This document shows, piece after piece, positions 45,810 through 57,111 of a stretch of DNA of 64,000 nucleotides. The stretch's first letter is position 1, and each line of letters opens with the position of its first letter. Made by a program: the position numbers and the translations under genes. Source of the DNA: Lithobates sylvaticus (Eukaryota > Chordata > Amphibia > Anura > Ranidae); assembly GCA_028564925.1 (NCBI GenBank), contig CM053026.1:134802031-134866030 (forward strand), written 5' to 3'. The notes under the pieces were generated by a model, which did no database searches, was not told the DNA's origin, and saw only the letters and a program-made list of their open reading frames with translations.

Positions 45810-45982
45810 ATGTAAAGCAGGGGTCTCAAACTGGCGGCCCTCCAGCTGTTGCGAAACTACAAGTCCCATCATGCCTCTGCCTGTGGGAGTCAGGCTTGTA
45901 ACTGTCAGCCTTGCAATGCCTCATGGGACTTGTAGTTTTGCAACAGCTGGAGGGCCGCCAGTTTGAGACCCCTGATGTAAAG
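45810..45982. mobile_element. hAT-type hairpin MITE with perfect 8-bp duplication
   Basis: The element 45818-45974 starts CAGGGGTCTCAAACTGGCGG and ends with its exact inverse. The octamer ATGTAAAG is present unchanged on both sides (45810-45817, 45975-45982). The arms continue through CCCTCCAGCTGTTGC and ACTACAAGTCCCAT. This is the best-preserved hAT MITE in the window and shares its interior with the one at 2332. Confidence 0.92.
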
Positions 45983-47412
45983 GATAGGAGGATTATTCAG
46001 CTAGGATGGACCTAACATTTCTGATTCCTGACTGTAGGATAGGGGGTAGGGGAAATGCTAGTACATTGATGACCGTTTAACAGTTTTTTGGAGAATGAGC
46101 CAAATAATCACTTTGTCATGTGTGGACATCTTTACATTGTTAGAAAGTATAAACAAAATATGTCTCCATTTAAAGCCTAAGAAATGTTTAAGCACTTTAG
46201 ATTAAAGAAACATCTGTTTGTTTTTAAAGCAACAGTCTTGTAAAGCTAAGGTTCAGTTGTGCAACATGCATCCCGAGGACCAAAAACTTTAGTGATTACA
46301 TCATACTGATTGGAAACAGCACTGCATACAACCAAGAAGAATGAGTTTTAAAGTATATGCTAGGCTACGTGCATTCGTTTTTTGTTTTTTTCCAGACCAG
46401 CATCTAAACAATATCTATGACACATGATAAACAGTACTGCTTTTTATCCGGAGTTCTTGTTATCACAACGTGCTAAATAATAGGCACGTTAAACGGCTTT
46501 CTCTTTAAGGCTTGTTGAGGCAAGCTTTTGTTGTAAATTGTGTTTGTCACAAAGGGAAAAACAGCTACACTGGAAAATAAAAACAATACAAGCCCCATCT
46601 GATATGAAATCCCACCTACTTTTCCTTACCTATAATCAGACTACAAATAGAGGCTTTTGTTTTAACAGACTAACGTCATATGTTACCACGCCCTATTTGA
46701 AGACACTTTCTTTTTTTATGGGTCTAGACCAGCTGAAGGGACACTCTAGAGGATGATGGATAAGGAATATAATCAAGAGGAACAATAACAGGTGTTCTTT
46801 TATGCCTACAAAATTATATTTATCACCGATAATGACAGGTCACATAATACAGGTGGCTATTGCTACCTCATGTCTGAAATATCTATATACAACCTTCTAG
46901 AGTTGAGTTTCCCTTGAATAAGGCCTGTTTTGTGAACTGCAACATATCTATACTCTTCCACCAATAATATCAAGATATTTGGCATTCAGTGTTGTCTCAA
47001 GTGTTGATAATTTTTAACTTCTTTTTGTTTGTGCCCACCCACCTCTATGACATCAGTGAAAGAAAACCAACATCTGAGGATGTTGGCAGGGTGCTTCTGG
47101 GGAAACCCACCGGCACATCCATACATTCTTTGTGCACTCCTGTCTTTCTGATTAGTGCCTAATTCTGTAGATTCAGCAGGGCAAGATGGCAACCATCTGT
47201 ATTCGGGTATATTTAGATGTAAATGAAGATATTATATAATTGGCTCTCCTTTATTTGACTAGGAAGGTCAGAAAAGATAATGAATCATGGATGGTTTGGA
47301 AATTGTTGGATTATTCATGCAGTATATTTAATACTTAACACATTTTGGTCTATTATTTGGAAACAATTTTCCAAAACACACAGGATTTCGTGATCATAGT
47401 CTTGAATATTAT
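45983..47412. other. Mostly unique AT-rich sequence
   Basis: Contains the second copy of the 32-bp block (46005-46036). Otherwise no recognised repeat, RNA gene or coding region. Confidence 0.45.
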
Positions 47413-47710
47413 GGGCTTGGGCTGATCTGAGGTCCGAAGTACACGCATGCATACGGTTGATCTGAGGTTTAAAGTGAATGCATACATTGGGGCTTCTCTG
47501 AGGTCTGATGTGTATTGATTGGTGCTGATCTGAGCTCTGGAGATAAGTGAATTGACTGTGGCTGATCTGAAGTGTACAGTTTGTAGACTGGAGCCAATCT
47601 GAGGTCTTTGTGCATTGGTGCTGTTCTGAGGTCTAAATTACATGCATTGGAGCTGATCTGAGGTCTGAAGGTGCAGAAATTGGGCTTGCTCTGAGGACTA
47701 AAGGTGCAGA
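47413..47710 (+). repeat. Degenerate minisatellite, unit about 33 bp
   Basis: About nine diverged units, each built around GCTGATCTGAGGTCT and followed by a variable A/G/T-rich spacer with GCATTGG. Spacing between the cores varies from roughly 27 to 40 bp. No coding frame persists. Confidence 0.85.
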
Positions 47711-50700
47711 GTAAGTCCAGTTAACTTTTCAGTGCATGTAAATATGAATATACCAGTTAATCCATTTTTCCCTCATTGTTTTGCTACTAAGGGGAAAGTA
47801 AACATGAATTATTATATAACAATTCATGAGTTTAGAAGAACTACTATGAGTATAAAAATTGAAAACTAAGGCTATGCACTATTGCTCACTGGCACGCTAG
47901 TTGTCCAATGCTTGAAAAAAATTACACTTACTGTGGAAAAGGTTGCTCATCCCCGGGGTTAAACTGGGTATTAAAGAAGAAGTTGTAACAATGTATCAGG
48001 TTCCTAATAACCTAGTTACACATTTGTTCTTGCCTGTCCTAGAAAACCATATAAATAAACACTTCATACATTCAGAAGATATCAATAATGTAAAATCATT
48101 TTCAGTAATACTATGCAGCACTGCTGTTAAAATGCTTGCCATAGACAGACCTGGTTTTACAGCCAACAGAATGGCTGTTGCTTTCGGCGAAGCATTACAT
48201 GCACCCAAAAGTTTATTTTCCTTAAAAGCGAATCTAGGTACACTTTAAAGCCAGACTCCAGTTTCAGGGCTTAGCCCACAGTTAACTGCCCACTGACAAT
48301 TAAAGAAGAAGATGGAGAAGGGTCCACTGCTGGCAGGGATTTCGAGGATTGGGATGGTCAGGTAGGGAAGAGGGCTAGGGAATGACCTATATTATATTAA
48401 AACAAAGTAGAACATAACTGCGGCTATTCTCACTTTAAAAGTGCCTGTTTTATGTTGCGCTTGTTAATATGGACACAGGTAACGGATAGAGCACTTTCAG
48501 AAGCCAAGGCTCCCTTTTAGTCCCATTCCAGCTTTGGTTAGAAAAATAGGACTGGAACATTGCAACCTAAATAAAGCCATGAATCAGTAACAAAAATAAT
48601 AATGAGTCAAGCTACCACATATAAACATTAGTGTTTTTTGGCTATTCAAATTTCCAAGGAGGAAAAAATATTTTAACTGGACAATTGATATATTTCTGAC
48701 CTTCCTATGTGGATACAGCAGGAACATCCAAAGCTATAAAATGTATTGACCCAACAACAAGAAAGAGGGAATACAAATATACCAGTGCAAATTGTTCATC
48801 TTGTTTTTTTTACATAAATATTTTATTTAATACTGTTACATTTTTACAAGAAACGCCATTTACCAAATCCAGTAAGGAAATACCTTCACCTTTTTAAAGC
48901 AATAAATCAAAATGTTTGATATCATAGTTGTTACTTGGTTTGGCCTGTGTAATTTTAATGCCAAATATTATTGCTGGGAAAAGGGGCATAATTTGGGCAA
49001 AACTTTAGCTTGCTTTATTTTATTTATTCGTTTGTGTAAGGCTGTTTTCTGGACAAATAATAAATGATCGTGTTGTTAATAAAACTAACACAGAGTAGGG
49101 AAGCATCCCGTCTTCCATTATAAACACATTCAAAAACACATTCAATCAATATGCCTCATACATTAACTCGTTGTTGTCCTGCCTGCTATACACTGCATCA
49201 GTTCCACACAATTCTCTATAGTTTTATTAGCCTGGGTTAATTAAGATTGTAAATGTGAGATATGAGATCCACAGCCCTGTAAAAATTTCAACAACCCAAT
49301 CAAGTTAGAACTCTGCATTTTCCTTATCTTCCTTTTACCTTGACAGTGTTGTAGTTCACACAGGTCCGCCTACATATCTTCAGATTTTCACATAGTCTTG
49401 AATTCTGTTATGCTTTAACCCACTATTAGGCAGAACCAGAAACTAAATTAGGACTGACTGGCAGTTGATGAGAGAACCCATGAAAAGCAACTACTGATTA
49501 TGGATCACATGACTCCTCCATTTCCTGATCCTATCTCTAACTTCTATAGGCAAGAATTTGACAGGTGATATACATGGCGCAAAATTCTAACATACCATTT
49601 TTTATCTAGAGCTGACAAAATAATCTAAGCGACTCTATTTGAGCCAAGTTTTGCAATCCTAGAACCTCAAAGTGCATTTTATATGTACAATTTAGATATG
49701 GTATATTTAGGATAATATGGCATCCTGAAAAAAAAAGATGTATATAAGTGATGACTGAATCTCAAACTATCCGGTGCTTACTAAAAAAGTTGTTTAAGGT
49801 TAGGCTTTGTTTGTTCCATTATATACTGACTGTCCATTCACCCACCTGATCAAGGCAAAAATATAATTTTTTTTAGATATGGCGATTATGTGGCTCTTTC
49901 ATCTTATACTCATAATTCAATGATGGATACATAAGCAGCCATGTGCCAGGACCAAGAGCTACAACACTGGGTGCAATAGGAGTCTTTAGCAGTGGAAAAC
50001 CTCCATACAGAACAACTTGGAATTAGCACACTTCTCACTTCACTGCAGTTGGTGAGCAGGCATAAGCAGGGAGATAGGGGGGTTGCGGAAGTTCATTAAA
50101 GCTGTTCTTTGTGAGCTCATTATTTTATTCTGCATACAATACACAATGTTTTCTTATTGAATTATGGATGCTCTAATGTCAGAAAATGTCAGGAAAAAGC
50201 ATATTTAGAGATACAATAAAAAAAAATCCTTAACAATACTGTATAAGGTGATAGCTTTGTGGTGTGATGCCCATGGATTAGAGTGTAAGCTTACTACTGG
50301 GCTGCCTAAGGCAAAATTTTCACTGGTATCTAGCACTTGTAATTGCCATGCTGAGCATCAATTATCCCCAGTGTGATTGTCTATCCCTCTGTAATCATAT
50401 CTATAACATCAAGTTAAATGGGAAAGGAGAGCACTGTATAGATGACAAGAGAAGACTACAGAGCTCCTGCCTGAGTAAGCAAGCAGCATGAGGCTGATGA
50501 TGATTACTGACTTGTTCTGGAAACTGACAGTGAAGAGTAAGGTCTTCAATAACAACCCCCAACATGTGAATGTACAGAGATAATGTGACACAGCCTGGCA
50601 TGTATTTCTTCAACAACACTAGTTCCACAGAGCACAAATAGGGATCTTGTGCTTCTTCAGCTCAATCCTGCTCCAGTTCTAAAATGCTTTATGACATTTT

Positions 50701-51205
50701 GCATACAGTTGTTATACAAGCAATTATTAAGTGTGGCCATAGATGGGCTGATCATCAAGAGACAGTATGCTATTGCGTGCCATTGTTGTTGCTGTCTTGG
50801 CTTGGCTGATAAACAGATTTGGATCATGCACATGGAAAGATTTTTTTCCTACTTCTACATAAAGAAAATAACTTTCACATAGTACAAAGATTCTCGAACA
50901 TGTCATCAAATTATGAAGGGTGATAATGCATGATTTCAATGCTCTGAATTGCTCACTATCATATTTTTGCTAACCCTTACATGGCCAAATGAAGGCAAGC
51001 AATTGATAAATCTGTCATTTTTCGTTCCTGTATATCGGGCTACCATTAGAATCCCCCACTCACCCCAAAAAAAAAAACAATAGAGGTTTTCTCCAGCTGA
51101 TTTACTCTGAACAGATAAATCCCATTCCCAATGAATGGGCACCTTTGAGCAATTATAGTAAATACCTGAAGGGCTTATGTAAAAAGTGTAGAACAGTAAA
51201 ATTGT
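47711..51205. other. Long mostly unique AT-rich interval
   Basis: About 3.5 kb. A possible TTAA MITE is at 48245-48438 (TTAAAGCCAGACTCC facing CTATTCTCACTTTAA, weak). A 101-codon plus-strand frame at 47943-48248 has no recognisable domain and I cannot support it as a gene. One end of a TGGCCATAGATGG-type MITE is seen near 50735. Confidence 0.4.
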
Positions 51206-51287
51206 TGTTGCCCAGAGTGATCAATCAGAATCCTTTTTTCATTTGCAAAAGTAAAAGTTGGAAGCTGATTGTTTAGTATGGGCAACA
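51206..51287. mobile_element. Small eroded MITE with TGTTGCCCA ends
   Basis: TGTTGCCCAGAGTGATCAATC at the left faces GATTGTTTAGTATGGGCAACA at the right, and AGAATCC/GGAAGCT lie inward. Similar CAACCAATC-containing remnants occur elsewhere in the window. Confidence 0.45.
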
Positions 51288-51666
51288 TAACACTGATGTA
51301 GTCGGGCTCTTTCTTGTATAGCAGAAGTTTTCAATCATATAGGTTTGTTTTAATTAAGACTGCTTTGGACCCACCTGAGTTATCTACAAAAGAATGTTGG
51401 ATTTTTGATGGCTATAGATTATAGATATGACCTATCATTGACCGGCTGGGTTGGCAATGATTTTCATGTCTATGAATACTAATTGACCCCATCAGAAACT
51501 CCTTGTGGATTTGGACGAAAAGATGATTGTAAATACTGGATAGTTTTAGCTGAATACTATTTTTGACCATGAGATAATCTATCTAGAAACAGAGGTATCT
51601 ATGTATGCTTGTTAGGCTTATACTAAAGGCATAGGCATGCATGCTTGGCCATCCAAGCATGCATAC
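51288..51666. other. Unique sequence
   Basis: Only a small inverted GCATGCATGCTTGG / CCAAGCATGCATAC pair near 51635-51665 was noted. Confidence 0.4.
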
Positions 51667-52018
51667 TTAAAGAAGAAGTACAGCCAAAGCTGTACTTCTC
51701 CTGTGGATCACAGGAGTGCAGATTGGTTTACACTCCTGTGACATGTTTTCAGCAGACAGCAGGCTGAAGCCCACTGTCAGCTGAGCTCACAGAGCTAGTC
51801 CAGGCTCGGGAAAGATTGCAACCATATGGTCGGTATCCACCCACATGCCTGAACCGGCACCCAGCTCAGCCTCTCAGTGAGTCCCTGAGAGTCTGAGCTG
51901 GCTGCTCCCGCCCCCTCCACAGCCCAGTGCTCCAGTGAGTGGGTGAGAATGGCTGACTCACAGCCGCCAGCTCTCTGCTCAGGGATCTCTGAGAACTTAG
52001 TGATCGGTGGTGTTTACA
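51667..52018 (+). mobile_element. Truncated TTAA MITE (AGAAGAAGTACAGCC end)
   Basis: Starts at TTAA (51667-51670) with AGAAGAAGTACAGCC, then a hairpin (AAGCTGTACTTCTCC and inverse) and AGGAGTGCAGATT...CACTCCTGTGACA. The GC-rich middle includes CAGCTCAGCCTCTCAGTGAG. No right end: it runs directly into a Harbinger-like fragment. Confidence 0.6.
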
Positions 52019-52390
52019 CCTGATCGGGCTTAGTCCGCCGGACCAGAGTCCGTCAGACAATGCGATCGTGTGGGGGCTCCAGCTGACTTTTTCTTCCCAA
52101 AAGTCTGGCGGACCTAGAAATAAGACTGGCTTCAAATTTGTCCTCCGGACTCAGGTCCAATCGAAAAATCCGGTCGTCTGTGTGCTAGTCCGACGGACTA
52201 AAACTGACGCTAGGGCAGCTATTGGCTACTGGCTATGAACTTCCTTATTCTACGTCACCGCGTTCAAAACCGCCCGACTTTTGGAGTGATCGTGTGTGGC
52301 CAAGTCCGTTCACTTGAAAGTCCGCAGACCTCAGCTGCAAAGTCCGTTGGATTGTCCGCCGGAATGTCTGATCGTGTGTATGGGGTATTA
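52019..52390. mobile_element. Harbinger-like MITE, left end diverged
   Basis: The right end GATCGTGTGTATGGGGTA abuts TTA (52388-52390). The interior has GTCCGCCGGACC-type units, as in the 14031 element, and the family core TACGTCACCGCGTTC. The left end (GATCGGGCTTAGTCCGCC) lacks the usual TGCC terminus and adjoins the truncated TTAA MITE, so the boundary at 52019 is approximate. Confidence 0.62.
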
Positions 52391-52569
52391 TAGAGAAATT
52401 GCCTTACACCAATACAGGAAATATAACTTTTTCAAACAGTAGGACTAATTAAATATAGAAATGGCACACAAGTAATACCGTATTTATCGGCGTATAACAC
52501 ACACTTTTTTCCCCTTAAAATCAGGGGAAAATCACGGGTGCGTGTTATACGCCGATCCCCCGCGGTTGT

Positions 52570-52720
52570 GAGCATCTGGGCTGCTTTCAGCCGCCTTCGG
52601 CCCTTCTCAGCGGCTTTCGGCCACCTTCGGCCTTTCTCGGCAGCTTTCGGCCACCTTCGGCCTTTCTCGACAGCTTTCGCGCCGCCTTCGGCCTTTCTCG
52701 ACAGCTTTCGGCCACCATCA
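52570..52720 (+). repeat. 30-bp GC-rich minisatellite
   Basis: Four to five units of CAGCTTTCGGCCACCTTCGG plus CCTTTCTCGG, strongly rich in CG dinucleotides. An inverted, diverged continuation (GGCGGCTGAAAGCTGCCGAG) follows at 52775-52815, so the array can fold. Confidence 0.85.
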
Positions 52721-52904
52721 GCCGTTCTCGGCGGCCAAGTGCATCCGAAAGCTGCCAAGAATGGCCAATGGCGGCTGAAAGCTGCCGAGAATGGCCGAAA
52801 GCCGCCGAGAACTACCGACCACCGCCGAGATACAAAGGACATCTGGCTCTGTATCTCGGCGGTGCCATTTTTAAAAGGCAAAGCTGCAAAAAAAACTGAC
52901 AGGG

Positions 52905-53005
52905 CTGCAAATGATGGACAAGGTTGCAAATGACACTGACAAGGGTGCAATGATGGACAAGGCTGCATGACAAGGGTGCAATGATGGACAAGGCTGCAGA
53001 TGGAC
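52905..53005 (+). repeat. GGACAAGGCTGCA short tandem repeats
   Basis: Repeated ATGGACAAGGCTGCA and TGACAAGGGTGCA units of roughly 17 to 31 bp inside the TA-flanked MITE. Confidence 0.7.
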
Positions 53006-53134
53006 ACTAATAAGGCTGCATTGATGGGCATTTAAATGTAAGTTTTTTTTCCTTAAACTTCCCTCCTAAAAGTTTTTTTCCTTGAAATTCTCTCCTAAAC
53101 TTTGGGTGTGTGTTATACGCCGATAAATATGGTA

Positions 53135-56100
53135 TATAAAAACATATGTCACAATGTTATCTATACATAGATGAACAGTTAAAAACATGAAATGGAGATA
53201 AAACAAAAAAAAAAGAAATGAAAAAAATATGTTAAAGTTGCCTCCTTTATATACATATATGAAATAAGGGAACCTTAATCCTTCCATTGTTTTCTGACAA
53301 AAATGTCAGGGCCTTCTGCTTTTAAAATAAATATAGATGTACTTTTGGGAATGCAAACTGGGGTGATTAAAATAAGTATGAAGAACAACACAATAACCAT
53401 TTTTTTTTTTTTTATCACAAAAATACTTGTAACTTGGTCTAAAGACATTTTGGGAACCTTGGAGAATTTTCTCGATTGATGGTACAGAATTTAATTTCTA
53501 TGGGCTCACTGTACCTCCTAATGTTGCCTGAGGTCAGGAGAGCAGTCATGTTTCCAGTGACCAGTGGAAAGGCACAGGAGAAGCCATGCTAGATCTCAAC
53601 CGTAGATGTTACCGTTTTGGTGATTGTGGGGTGCTGAGGTAAAATAAGTTTGCTTTATGGACTTGAGTACATTTTACAAGGTAAAATTAGCAAATAGGTT
53701 CACTGTAATCTTTCAGTCTATAAATAATCATAAACCCTGATTTCAAAATATGCAGGGCTGTTCTTTTAGTGAAGCAAGCGAGACTCTTGTTTTAGATGGT
53801 ACTCTCTATGGGTTACATAAAATTATTTTTGCCTTGATGCATGGCCCCTTGGCTCTTCTATGCTGCTATAGACACTTGACAACCAGCAGAGGTATGCAGA
53901 ATCTGCATTTGCTTTACTGATTAGTGTGTCTGCAGTTGAAAGAACAGAACTGATAAATGCTGGTCAGGGGTTAGCACTGCCAAGAGAGGGTAGATATTGG
54001 AAGAAGGAGCAGCGGTTAGTGCTGCATTATGAAGTACTAGCATACCTGCAAAATCAGAATATAACAGCTGTTTTAGTGGTTGCTTGTCTTCATTTCTTCC
54101 GGATTCTCTAAATATTTTTGACTCAATAGATATTTAAATGTGTTGTCTGATTTGATCAGCGTATTGAGACAGCTATCTAAACATAACACAAATAAAGATG
54201 TAGGATAGTGCTGTCAAGCAAGAATCGCTAAGCCAATTTGTCACACACTCTTTTTTTTTTTTCTACAACTACTTTTGCATCCTAATCAACCTAATTAAAG
54301 CTGTGTTCAATCAAAGCCTCTGATGACAACTTGCACAGCTCTATCCCACAGTGGTATCTTTAAAACAAGAATTAAATTTGATCTTCTGACAGCAATTATT
54401 AAATGATCCCATCCGGCCCCAATTATGGCACGCAGAAAATGGTTCTCTACAGTTCACATCTTATCCATTTCATAGCAATCCTCTTCCACTGTGGATCATT
54501 TCTAAACAAGGCCAATAAAACACATGCTTCAAAACATGAAGTGTGACTTCTTGTAGAAAGCAATTTTGCTTTACAAAAATCAAGTTGTTAATAATCTGAG
54601 AATCCTGTAACATTAGTTATTAACGTAGAAATTCTTGACAGGTTACCTTTAAATTGATTCTGTCATATACAAGTTTAGGCTGTAATGAAATTTAAAGCAG
54701 TGTTAAAATCACTTTTATGTTCTGATTTCATACAGCTTTTGACATACTACAATATAGGAGCAATGTCCAGTGTTAACTACATTTGTTATTAATCTTAGAA
54801 GGAGCTCTAGTGTGTAAAATCCCTTTTTCCAGTGCATCATCTACATGGCATCCTAGGTCGCAGCCTGGTGTCTGATGGATGCCCAGGATGCCCAGCTCCA
54901 ACCTTTATGTTCCTGCAGTAAACCAGGGGGATGGTGCAATTGGTACAAGCTGTGCATCTGCCTGTCACCTCACAAGGAACATACACTTGTAAGCAGTTCA
55001 CATGTGATGAAGCTGGTCATGATGGATCGATAATGCAAACAGAGCAGGTTCTCCATGCCTATTGTAATTCATATTAACGTCAAAAGGAAGCATTGTGGTG
55101 GGGAAAACAAAGCTACTACTTTGCCAATGGCTCTATTCTGCCTTAATCCATCTCCGGTCCACCCAGAAAATGATTTCACTTATGCTCCAGTGGGAAATGT
55201 CACTCAGTTTATCTAGAAGGGACCCCATAGCCGGTTTTACACAAGTACACATAAAAGTTACTATGTAATTTAGTTTATCTAAATGTGTGTTACATTGTAT
55301 TTCCTATACAGATTTGTGATATCTCTCTTTGGTGGCTTTCTGTGTATCACAAAGTGTGGTCATCAAATAGTCCTATAGAGAAACTGCAGTCTTCAATCAG
55401 CCTGATTTGTTACAAAAGAAAAATAGTACAGCCCAATCACTGTGCAGCCCTACCTAGCAGGGAGCACAGCCTGTAATGAGGAAATTACCTTCTGCACATA
55501 GTTATGCAGAAATTAGGTTTTATACCAATAACACATTCACACTTAAAATCCAGAAAAATGTAAAACATCTAAAACTTTAGGTCCCCTCAATTAGCATTTC
55601 ATATAATTTTTTTTGCTGATAACGCAATCTTTCCAACATGGCTCTGGGTAAGACTGTAGGCCTTTGCAAATCATTCTGTGTTATGCATCCTCCTTCCTAA
55701 GCAATGCTTCCAGAGAAATGTGATGGGGATCAAATGCATGAATAATATTATTTTTTCTGCAAGACTATGAATTTGAATAATTGGGGGGGGGGGGGGGTCC
55801 ATGGATATCCATGACTAGACATCTGCACAGAGACTCAGATGTGTAGAGTTGAGAAGCTATAGTTTCGGATTCACATGTTGCATGGTAGTTCCAGGCAGTA
55901 ATTTTATTCACAGTGTAACATTTTGGTTTTCGGTTATGGAGCTGGCAGTGGTCTGAGACACGGAGAACTGAAACTTCTCACACTCAGAACCACTCAGGAA
56001 TCACTCAGATTCCCTATAAGCCCTGTTGCTTGCACATGTAGAGCACACGGCAATTGCACCACTGTAATGCATGTTATGGATTTGTAGACTTGGTCATGTA

Positions 56101-56390
56101 TAATCACCACAAAGGCATGTTATTGTGATCAAAGTAAGAGCGCTACCTTGTGCTAAACGAATACATCAATAACACAAAATAAATAGCAGTAGTGCCATTA
56201 ACTATAAAAAATCAATATTGATATAGTAAATTATTGTAGTCCATAGGAAATACAAGTGTATGGAGTTCATAAACTTCAAACTCTGCAATGCTGCTTCAAA
56301 GAGTTTTCAATGTGTGCAATATAAAGTGCCAAGTGCTAAGAAGATAATCCGCGTGATCCACGCTCCCCTCTGTGTGCCCCCTCACTCACC
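53135..56390. other. Long mostly unique interval, possible conserved element
   Basis: About 3.2 kb without transposon ends. T runs at 53399-53413 and 54250-54261, and a G run at 55784-55797. 54180-54640 is repeat-free with many ATTA cores. The last 170 bp (56220-56390) probably belongs to the palindromic repeat that follows. Confidence 0.4.
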
Positions 56391-56560
56391 AGAAATCCAG
56401 GACTCCCATAACAGAAGTCACAAGTGCTCAAGAGGGTGGCTGTATTCTGTGGTTCCACGAGTTGTGTGGGTTGTTCAGAAATACAGGGCTCCCCAACAAA
56501 AATCACAGACGCCTCGGAGGATAGCTGGGCTCTGTAGATCCACGAGCCGTGTCTCCAACT
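56391..56560 (+). repeat. Imperfect 84-bp tandem pair
   Basis: Two adjacent units begin AGAAAT-CCAGGACTCC and AGAAATACAGGGCTCC and share AACA-AA-TCACA, GAGG-T-CTG, TCTGT-G-CCACGAG and GTGT in the same order. The second unit overlaps the outer left arm of the large palindrome at 56521. Confidence 0.7.
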
Positions 56561-57111
56561 GTAACGTGCCTTGTACTCAGAAAATCATCAGGGATAAATG
56601 GCAAAGAGAGCGATATAGCGTAATTCCATTTGCTTATTGCAAAAGTAAGGAACAATATCCACTCACATGTTAAAGCATTGCAAACAGCGTTAAAAACCCA
56701 GAACCGGAAATGGCTGTCGACTTGCCTCTCACTGTCTGGAAATCGTGGTCACCACCCGTGGTCACTGACGCGTTTCATCCCGCACACGCAACGTTATCAA
56801 TGGATATCCCCAGGTTGTGTAATCTCAATATATACCTGGGGATATCCTTTGATAACATCTCATGGGCAGGACGAAACGCGTCCTGTGACCATGGGTTGTG
56901 ACGCAATTTCTAGTCAGTGAGACTAAAGTCGACAGCCACTGCCGGTTCTGGGTTTTTAACGCTGTTTGCAATGTTTTAACATGTGAGTGGATATTGTTCT
57001 TTATTTTTTGCTATAAACAAACGGAATTACGAATCACTCTCTTTGCCATTTATACTTGATGATTTGCTGAGTACAAGGCACGTTGCAGTTGGATCTACAG
57101 AGCCCAGCTAT
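56521..57111. mobile_element. 590-bp near-complete palindrome with GAAACGCGT core (C)
   Basis: The left arm starts ATAGCTGGGCTCTGTAGATC and the right arm ends GATCTACAGAGCCCAGCTAT. Pairing continues through TGCCTTGTACTCAG, GGAACAATATCCACTCACAT, TTGCAAACAGCGTTAAAAAC, CCAGAACCGG, GGCTGTCGACTT, GACGCGTTTCATCC and GGATATCCCCAGG, down to a loop of about 20 bases near 56815-56835. Each arm is roughly 280 bp, with small gaps. Non-coding foldback element; superfamily unknown. Confidence 0.85.

Larger units (their letters stand above)
52476..53134. mobile_element. TA-flanked MITE with GTATAACAC termini, copy 2
   Basis: The element 52478-53132 begins CCGTATTTATCGGCGTATAA and ends TTATACGCCGATAAATATGG, with TA on both sides. 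An inverted second copy of the terminus (GGGTGCGTGTTATACGCCGA) lies 70 bp inside the left end. The interior carries a GC-rich 30-bp tandem array (52570-52720) and a GATGGACAAGGCTGCA-type array (52910-53005). Long frames on both strands arise from these arrays. Confidence 0.8.

Noticed and set aside
47413-47710. CRISPR-like array of short repeats and spacers
   Set aside because: Repeats are degenerate, spacing is irregular, and the setting is a vertebrate genome. It is a minisatellite.
47943-48248. 101-codon plus-strand frame
   Set aside because: No recognised domain, no splice or promoter context that I can support, and the minus strand is also open over most of it.
52432-53031. 199-codon minus-strand frame, and a 131-codon plus-strand frame over the same place
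   Set aside because: Both come from the GC-rich 30-bp array in a TA-flanked MITE. Frames open on both strands are typical of such arrays.
56260-56673. 137-codon plus-strand frame
   Set aside because: It spans the 84-bp tandem pair and the left arm of the palindrome; repeat-derived.
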